A stretch of 23,578 bases of DNA from a virus, in IMG/VR virus record IMGVR_UViG_3300025168_000687, positions 1 to 23,578 of that record, one strand, 5' to 3'. Below are positions 20,492 through 23,578 of this stretch, in pieces. The position numbers and the translations under genes were made by a program. Every line of letters starts with the position of its first letter. The first letter of the stretch is position 1. The notes below the pieces were generated by a model. It saw only the letters and a program-made list of their open reading frames with translations. It was not told the origin of the DNA and made no database searches.

Positions 20492-20806
20492 TTAGTTAAT
20501 ATACTCTTTTATCTTGTAATATACTGTAAGTTCTTCGTCTTTATTTATATCTCGCAAAGTATATAGCACTCTACACTTTTTGTCTTGTTTTACAATTTCT
20601 TTTATGTAACAATTTGGATGTGTAGAATGGTTTATAAAACCTCCTAGCGGTGTTCTTATCCAAGTAAGCCAAAGGTCTATGTGCGTGATGCCTAGTTCTG
20701 TGCTTATCTTTATATCATCAATAGCAAACAAACCTAAACCATCCACACCTGACTTTTTAATAGTAAGGCTTTTAGGCAAAGGTCTGTATGTATTGTCAAA
20801 ATTCAC
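20492..20806 (-). CDS. SET-domain protein (probable lysine methyltransferase), 104 aa
   Basis: A minimal SET domain: GLGLFAIDDI (residues 23-32), the pseudoknot motif GGFINHSTHPN (55-65) and DEELTVYY (90-97). In the family, 'NHxxxPN' binds S-adenosylmethionine and the Tyr after 'GEEL' is catalytic (Tyr96 or Tyr97). At 104 residues it lacks pre-SET and post-SET Cys clusters, so it is shorter than the usual 130. The GTG start overlaps the helicase stop (GTGA). Its substrate may be a phage or host protein Lys; SET proteins are known in viruses and some phages but unusual. Confidence 0.8.
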   Translation of the reverse strand: MNFDNTYRPLPKSLTIKKSGVDGLGLFAIDDIKISTELGITHIDLWLTWIRTPLGGFINHSTHPNCYIKEIVKQDKKCRVLYTLRDINKDEELTVYYKIKEYIN

Positions 20807-21714
20807 AGTAATTCTATTTGCTCACGTTTTGGATATTGTATAGGGTTCTTACCCTCTATGTTAAAGCCTACGTTATTCTTTACGCTTTCTAATCTTATTG
20901 GGTCTTCAAGTGCTGTACACTTTCCTCCAGTGTCAATATCCTTGCATTTTTTAACGTGAATGTGTGAGTACATCCAATCGCTAGGACTGTACAAGTACCT
21001 GTGTACCGTAAAAAAATTATCACAACGGTTCACGAACATACCGCCAAATTCTATTGATGCCGCACTAGGTGGAATAGGATGCCCTTCATAGTAATGTCCT
21101 TTAGGGTGTTTCTGTCTTAATGCTTCTGTTGCAGCGTGAGCGCATATATAGGTTGAAATTTCATTGTCTTTGCAAAAAATCCTAACGTCTGATAATGCTT
21201 CATAATTATATTCATATGAAGATGAGCCTTTTAGTTTCTCTTTATCTTTTGCTAAACTATTCCAAGGGTCAATAATAAACCCTTGATAATCCCAAGCCTT
21301 TTTAACGTGCTGTGCTAAATCTAGTAGTGATTTGTAAGTGTATATTTTAGAAGCATCTACAAACTTAAAATGCTCGTCAATCCACTTTATACGTTCCTTG
21401 TAAACGCTTTCTTCTATCTTATTAAAAACTTGACCTTCTAAAAACTCTAATATCTTACGATAAAGAGTATAACATTCGTTTTCGCTACTAAACACTAACC
21501 ACTTTATATCGTGTTTAATTGAATATAGTGTCATCAAGTAAAGTAGTACTGATGTTTTTCCAACGTTTGCGTGTCCTAGTACAATATTTAGACTAGAATA
21601 TTTAAAACGCATATGGTTATCAAGTCGAGGAATACCGAGTTTAAGACCTGTTTTTAAAGTCCCTGCTCGATATTCATCCAACTTCTTTAATTGTTTATCT
21701 AGCTGTATAAGCAT
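20803..21714 (-). CDS. RecA/DnaB-fold replicative helicase-like ATPase, 303 aa
   Basis: Walker A is GHANVGKTS (residues 47-55), with a catalytic-type Glu in SSENE (76-80), and Walker B is GFIIDPWNSL (145-154). A later strand with ICAHAATEALRQKHP (190-204) is the sensor-like motif of the DnaB/RadA family (compare 'H..K' or 'H....R'). The N-terminal DnaG-binding domain of DnaB is missing; only the motor remains, as in small phage helicases. It probably unwinds DNA for replication, possibly loading onto DNA covered by the small DLPF-tailed protein just upstream, which it touches by one shared base. Confidence 0.8.
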   Translation of the reverse strand: MLIQLDKQLKKLDEYRAGTLKTGLKLGIPRLDNHMRFKYSSLNIVLGHANVGKTSVLLYLMTLYSIKHDIKWLVFSSENECYTLYRKILEFLEGQVFNKIEESVYKERIKWIDEHFKFVDASKIYTYKSLLDLAQHVKKAWDYQGFIIDPWNSLAKDKEKLKGSSSYEYNYEALSDVRIFCKDNEISTYICAHAATEALRQKHPKGHYYEGHPIPPSAASIEFGGMFVNRCDNFFTVHRYLYSPSDWMYSHIHVKKCKDIDTGGKCTALEDPIRLESVKNNVGFNIEGKNPIQYPKREQIELL

Positions 21715-21980
21715 TAGAAAGGCAAGTCTGCTTCTCGGTCAGGAGAGTGTTGTGCTGTTGTTACTTCCTTTGACTTCTGTACTTCATAAGTGTTAAGCAT
21801 TGAGTACAATCCTTTCTCACTTTTAGCTATCGTAATTGGAATAGAACCACGTTCATTGACGTTTGCTCTATTTTGGTTAATCCAATTTATCATCTCGTCT
21901 GCATTTATTTTAATGTCGCAAACTATCCATTCCTGTTTGTTGTCGAATATTCTCAATCCGTCTACCCAAGTTTTAGTCAT
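21714..21980 (-). CDS. Small protein with SSB-like C-terminal tail (DLPF), 88 aa
   Basis: The first 60 residues (KTWVDGLRIFDNKQEWIVCD, then INADEMINWINQNRAN) form a compact alpha-beta block. The last seven residues, READLPF, resemble the acidic D-D-x-(I/L)-P-F tail by which single-strand-binding proteins recruit replication and repair enzymes. The gene sits between an OB-like gene and the helicase, which fits a replisome adaptor or a compact single-strand-binding protein. I recall similar 'TKTWVxGL' proteins in flavobacterial phages without assigned function. Confidence 0.6.
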   Translation of the reverse strand: MTKTWVDGLRIFDNKQEWIVCDIKINADEMINWINQNRANVNERGSIPITIAKSEKGLYSMLNTYEVQKSKEVTTAQHSPDREADLPF

Positions 21981-21991
21981 AATATTTATTT

Positions 21992-22381
21992 TTATCCGTT
22001 AAACACGTAGTTCTCAAATGTACGTGCTAAATTAATTATTTCTGTTGTGTTTATTTCTTTCCCTGCATACAAGTCAGTTGCTCTATTTAAACTGCTTTGT
22101 CTTATAATGTATCGCTGTACATCATCTTTAGGGTTAGAATAGTTTCCTTTAGGAGCAGTTGGTACGCTGCTTTTCTTACCAAGTATTTTAGCCTTGTTTT
22201 TATTTTGGTCTAAATCATACTCAACTTCATCTCCTTCACTAAATGTCAATTCTTTAGGAGAATAAACATTAGGGTTGTGTCCATTAGCAAATGTTACTGT
22301 GTATTTATTCATAGTAACTCCGTCAGGTAGTTTAAAACTTTCGCCTTTTACTACTGTATTTACTTTACTAGTATATATCAT
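21992..22381 (-). CDS. Possible ssDNA-binding/OB-like protein, 129 aa
   Basis: Residues 1-70 are beta-rich (MIYTSKVNTVVKGESFKLPD then NKYTVTFANGHNPNVYSPKE, GDEVEYDLDQNKNKAKILGK), in a pattern like a small OB fold. A polar linker follows, then a helix block (RYIIRQSSLNRATDLYAGKE, then TTEIINLARTFENYVFNG) that resembles the 'R..SLxRA.(D/E)' region seen at the ends of phage single-strand-binding proteins. Both are fold-level resemblances. It overlaps the 42-aa coiled-coil gene upstream by 14 bases and precedes the DLPF-tailed gene by 11 bases. Confidence 0.5.
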   Translation of the reverse strand: MIYTSKVNTVVKGESFKLPDGVTMNKYTVTFANGHNPNVYSPKELTFSEGDEVEYDLDQNKNKAKILGKKSSVPTAPKGNYSNPKDDVQRYIIRQSSLNRATDLYAGKEINTTEIINLARTFENYVFNG

Positions 22382-22496
22382 TTGTCATTATTTGTTGTGT
22401 GAGTATCTCTATTTTAGCTTCTAACTCCTCTACTTTTTTTCGAAGGGCTACGGCTTCTTGCTCTCTTAACCGTAATAAGTCATCTTTATATGTCAT
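22368..22496 (-). CDS. Small coiled-coil protein, 42 aa
   Basis: A 42-codon frame, MTYKDDLLRLREQEAVALRK then KVEELEAKIEILTQQIM: a Leu/Glu heptad pattern, hence a leucine-zipper-like dimer. It begins directly after a Bacteroidota promoter and overlaps the next gene. It may be a regulatory or replication-adaptor peptide; no family recognised. Confidence 0.55.
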   Translation of the reverse strand: MTYKDDLLRLREQEAVALRKKVEELEAKIEILTQQIMTNDIY

Positions 22497-22508
22497 ATGC
22501 CAAAGCTA
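22497..22508 (-). promoter_or_regulatory. Bacteroidota-type promoter (TAGCTTTG) running into ATG
   Basis: On the minus strand TAGCTTTG (22501-22508) fits the Bacteroidota -7 consensus TAnnTTTG and is followed by GCAT and ATG. It lies directly after the NinG terminator. A T-rich stretch occurs about 20 bases upstream, but no clear TTTG -33 box. The expected start site falls at or next to the ATG. Confidence 0.65.
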
Positions 22509-22523
22509 CAAAAAATATTTTAA

Positions 22524-22557
22524 TAAAAAAGGGTCAGTAATTAAACCAACCCTTTTT
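22524..22557 (-). terminator. Intrinsic terminator after ninG-like gene
   Basis: On the minus strand AAAAAGGGT pairs with ACCCTTTTT around a 14-base loop, followed by T's. It is located between the NinG-like stop and the promoter at 22501-22508. Confidence 0.75.
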
Positions 22558-22595
22558 CAAACAAACATATAGAGAAACTAACCTACAAGCGCAGG

Positions 22596-22958
22596 TTATA
22601 CTTTAAACTTTTCAATCAACTCATTTAGGTCATCATTAGAGAGTTTTACTAAACCCCTAGCTTTTTGTTGTAACTTTTCTGCTGTGCCTTCTCCATACTC
22701 TTTGTCTAAATTAAGCCCAAAGGTGTACTGTTCTCCTTGACCAAATAAATTGCATTTAGGGCATTGTACCTGTACGTTTATAGAACACCATCTAGTTGCA
22801 TAGTGTTTACGGCTCATAAAGTGTCCTGCGTGTAATCTACTTACATCATCTACTTTGCCACAAGTAAAACATTCAGCTTTACCATTGTTTGCAAATCTAT
22901 TGCGGATGTATAGGCTGAACACACTATCTAGCTTCTTTACTATTTTGCCTCTAGTCAT
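22596..22958 (-). CDS. ninG: NinG-like recombination endonuclease (HNH-type zinc protein), 120 aa
   Basis: The protein carries C-F-T-C (residues 30-33), LHAGHFMSR (42-50) and QCPKCN (65-70), with RW at 56-57 before the second Cys pair: the zinc-binding and His/Asn pattern of lambda NinG/Rap, a branched-DNA endonuclease. Lambda NinG is 204 aa, so this is a shorter form, missing the N-terminal part. It likely resolves recombination intermediates together with the exonuclease of this cluster. It overlaps the upstream gene by ATGA. Confidence 0.8.
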   Translation of the reverse strand: MTRGKIVKKLDSVFSLYIRNRFANNGKAECFTCGKVDDVSRLHAGHFMSRKHYATRWCSINVQVQCPKCNLFGQGEQYTFGLNLDKEYGEGTAEKLQQKARGLVKLSNDDLNELIEKFKV

Positions 22959-23167
22959 TTGTCCATAGCTTGTAGTAAAGACTTACCAACAGGCTCGTTA
23001 ATGCCTTGAATAGCTTTGTATATTTTTCTTGACATACGCTTTACTTCTTGCTTCTCGGTCTTTGTGCTGTCGCTTCCTAAATTTGTGTACATATTACAAT
23101 CTAATTCTAGTAGCTTGTCTATCTTCTGATTGTCTGTTGTTTGTTCTGCTAATATGTTCTCTATCAT
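22955..23167 (-). CDS. Small hypothetical protein, 70 aa
   Basis: The sequence is MIENILAEQTTDNQKIDKLL, then acidic and polar, then KRMSRKIYKAIQGINEPVGK. It is mostly helical, without Cys pairs or membrane segments. It is the first gene after the Bacteroidota promoter at 23168-23179 and is coupled by ATGA to the NinG-like gene, so it probably works in the same early step. No family recognised. Confidence 0.55.
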   Translation of the reverse strand: MIENILAEQTTDNQKIDKLLELDCNMYTNLGSDSTKTEKQEVKRMSRKIYKAIQGINEPVGKSLLQAMDK

Positions 23168-23179
23168 ATGCCAAAGATA
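23168..23179 (-). promoter_or_regulatory. Bacteroidota-type promoter (TATCTTTG) running into ATG
   Basis: The minus strand reads TATCTTTG (23172-23179) then GCAT and ATG, the same layout as at 22497-22508 with a single base difference over 15. The A+T-rich repeat stretch lies just upstream. A recognisable -33 box is not evident. Confidence 0.65.
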
Positions 23180-23214
23180 AGCCTACTTCTAAACATCTAA
23201 AAATATACTTTTAA

Positions 23215-23364
23215 ACACATATATAGTAACTATTATATAGTAGTTTTTATTTGTAGTTATATGCTATTTATAGTAGATGTTATATAGTAGTTATATGTTA
23301 TATACTTGTTAATACTATATATCAATATTATATATAACTATATATATATATATATAACTATATA
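23215..23364 (-). repeat. A+T-rich stretch with short direct repeats
   Basis: No gene. About 150 bases of nearly pure A/T. Direct repeats seen: TTATATAGTAG at 23233 and 23280; GTAGTTATATG at 23253 and 23287; TATATAACTA at 23331 and 23351, separated by a (TA)n tract. The sequences recall the late motif (TTATA..TTATATG). The stretch separates the holin-like gene from the early unit, so an origin of replication, a promoter region or a protein-binding array are all possible. Confidence 0.6.
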
Positions 23365-23578
23365 TTATTTAGTGATTTTTTTGTATTTTTCAAAACCTCT
23401 GCTGCCAAAATATGCAACATAAACTGTAACTAAAAGTGTTTTAAGAAGTTCTACCCATTCACTACCTACTTTAAAAGGGCTATCACTACTATCTAAAACA
23501 ACAAACAAAGTGGTCATAAATGTTAAGTAAAGTAATGTAAGTGGTCTTGTGTTTTTGGACAGCCAACTGTCTGATGTC
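23365..23578 (-). CDS. Holin-like membrane protein, C-terminal part (5' end missing)
   Basis: An open frame runs in from the window edge and stops at 23365 (71 residues visible). It starts TSDSWLSKNTRPLTLLYLTF, followed by a hydrophobic stretch and later LLVTVYVAYFGSRGFEKYKK. Two membrane segments are visible, around visible residues 14-28 and 46-60. The 'DSWLSKxxRPLTL' start of a helix and 'AYFGSRGxEK' ending match 3-TM holin-type proteins (GTA_holin_3TM-like) of Bacteroidota phages, as recalled. It would help release endolysin through the membrane. No endolysin lies in the window; it may be upstream. Confidence 0.6.
   Translation of the reverse strand, partial: TSDSWLSKNTRPLTLLYLTFMTTLFVVLDSSDSPFKVGSEWVELLKTLLVTVYVAYFGSRGFEKYKKITK

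Noticed and set aside
1-23578. CRISPR arrays, tRNA genes, insertion sequences, integrase or repressor
   Set aside because: No regularly spaced repeats, cloverleaf-like sequence, transposase motifs or recombinase motifs were found on reading. Absence of integrase in this window does not show whether the phage is lytic or temperate.

Overview
The window looks like a contig from a tailed, siphovirus-type phage (or prophage) of a Bacteroidota host, most likely a flavobacterium. The DNA is A+T-rich. Two transcription units begin with the Bacteroidota-type -7 element TAnnTTTG, ribosome-binding sites of the purine-rich kind are essentially absent, and the structural proteins resemble the set seen in flavobacterial phages. 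Every supportable gene lies on the minus strand, so the window is read from right (23578) to left (1). Genes are tightly packed and often overlap by ATGA, GTGA or TAATG. Neither end is a natural end: the first gene (holin-like) lacks its start and the last gene (portal) lacks its stop.

Right part, 23578-21992: the end of a holin-like membrane protein, an A+T-rich repeat stretch that may hold an origin or control region, two near-identical Bacteroidota promoters that run straight into ATG, a NinG-like recombination endonuclease with a terminator, a small coiled-coil protein and an OB-like protein. Next, 21980-15923: a small protein with an SSB-type acidic tail, a RecA/DnaB-fold helicase, a SET-domain protein, a sigma-70-like factor, several small unknowns, two or three PD-(D/E)XK nuclease-like proteins including a RecE/Cas4-type exonuclease, a GIY-YIG (T5orf172/MUG113-like) protein, and a stand-alone DnaA domain IV protein.

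Middle part, 15926-13645: two tiny membrane peptides, small and large terminase subunits, then four tiny coupled genes ending in a terminator. From 13597 leftward come tail genes: a tail assembly chaperone pair with a U-run slippery site suggesting a programmed -1 frameshift, tail completion proteins, two large tail structural proteins and the tape measure. From 6870 leftward come head genes: XkdF-type protease, small basic and Cys-rich proteins, two related coiled-coil proteins, acidic scaffold-like protein and major capsid protein, followed by a tail-tube-like protein, a 138-aa conserved protein and the portal. Tail genes before head genes, with the portal last, is an unusual order.

Five late units share a sequence, CGTTATAnTTATATG, whose last three bases are the start codon; two copies sit directly after terminators. 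Together with the phage-encoded sigma factor this suggests a phage-specific late promoter giving leaderless or nearly leaderless messages. No integrase, repressor, DNA polymerase, tRNA or CRISPR array was recognised.
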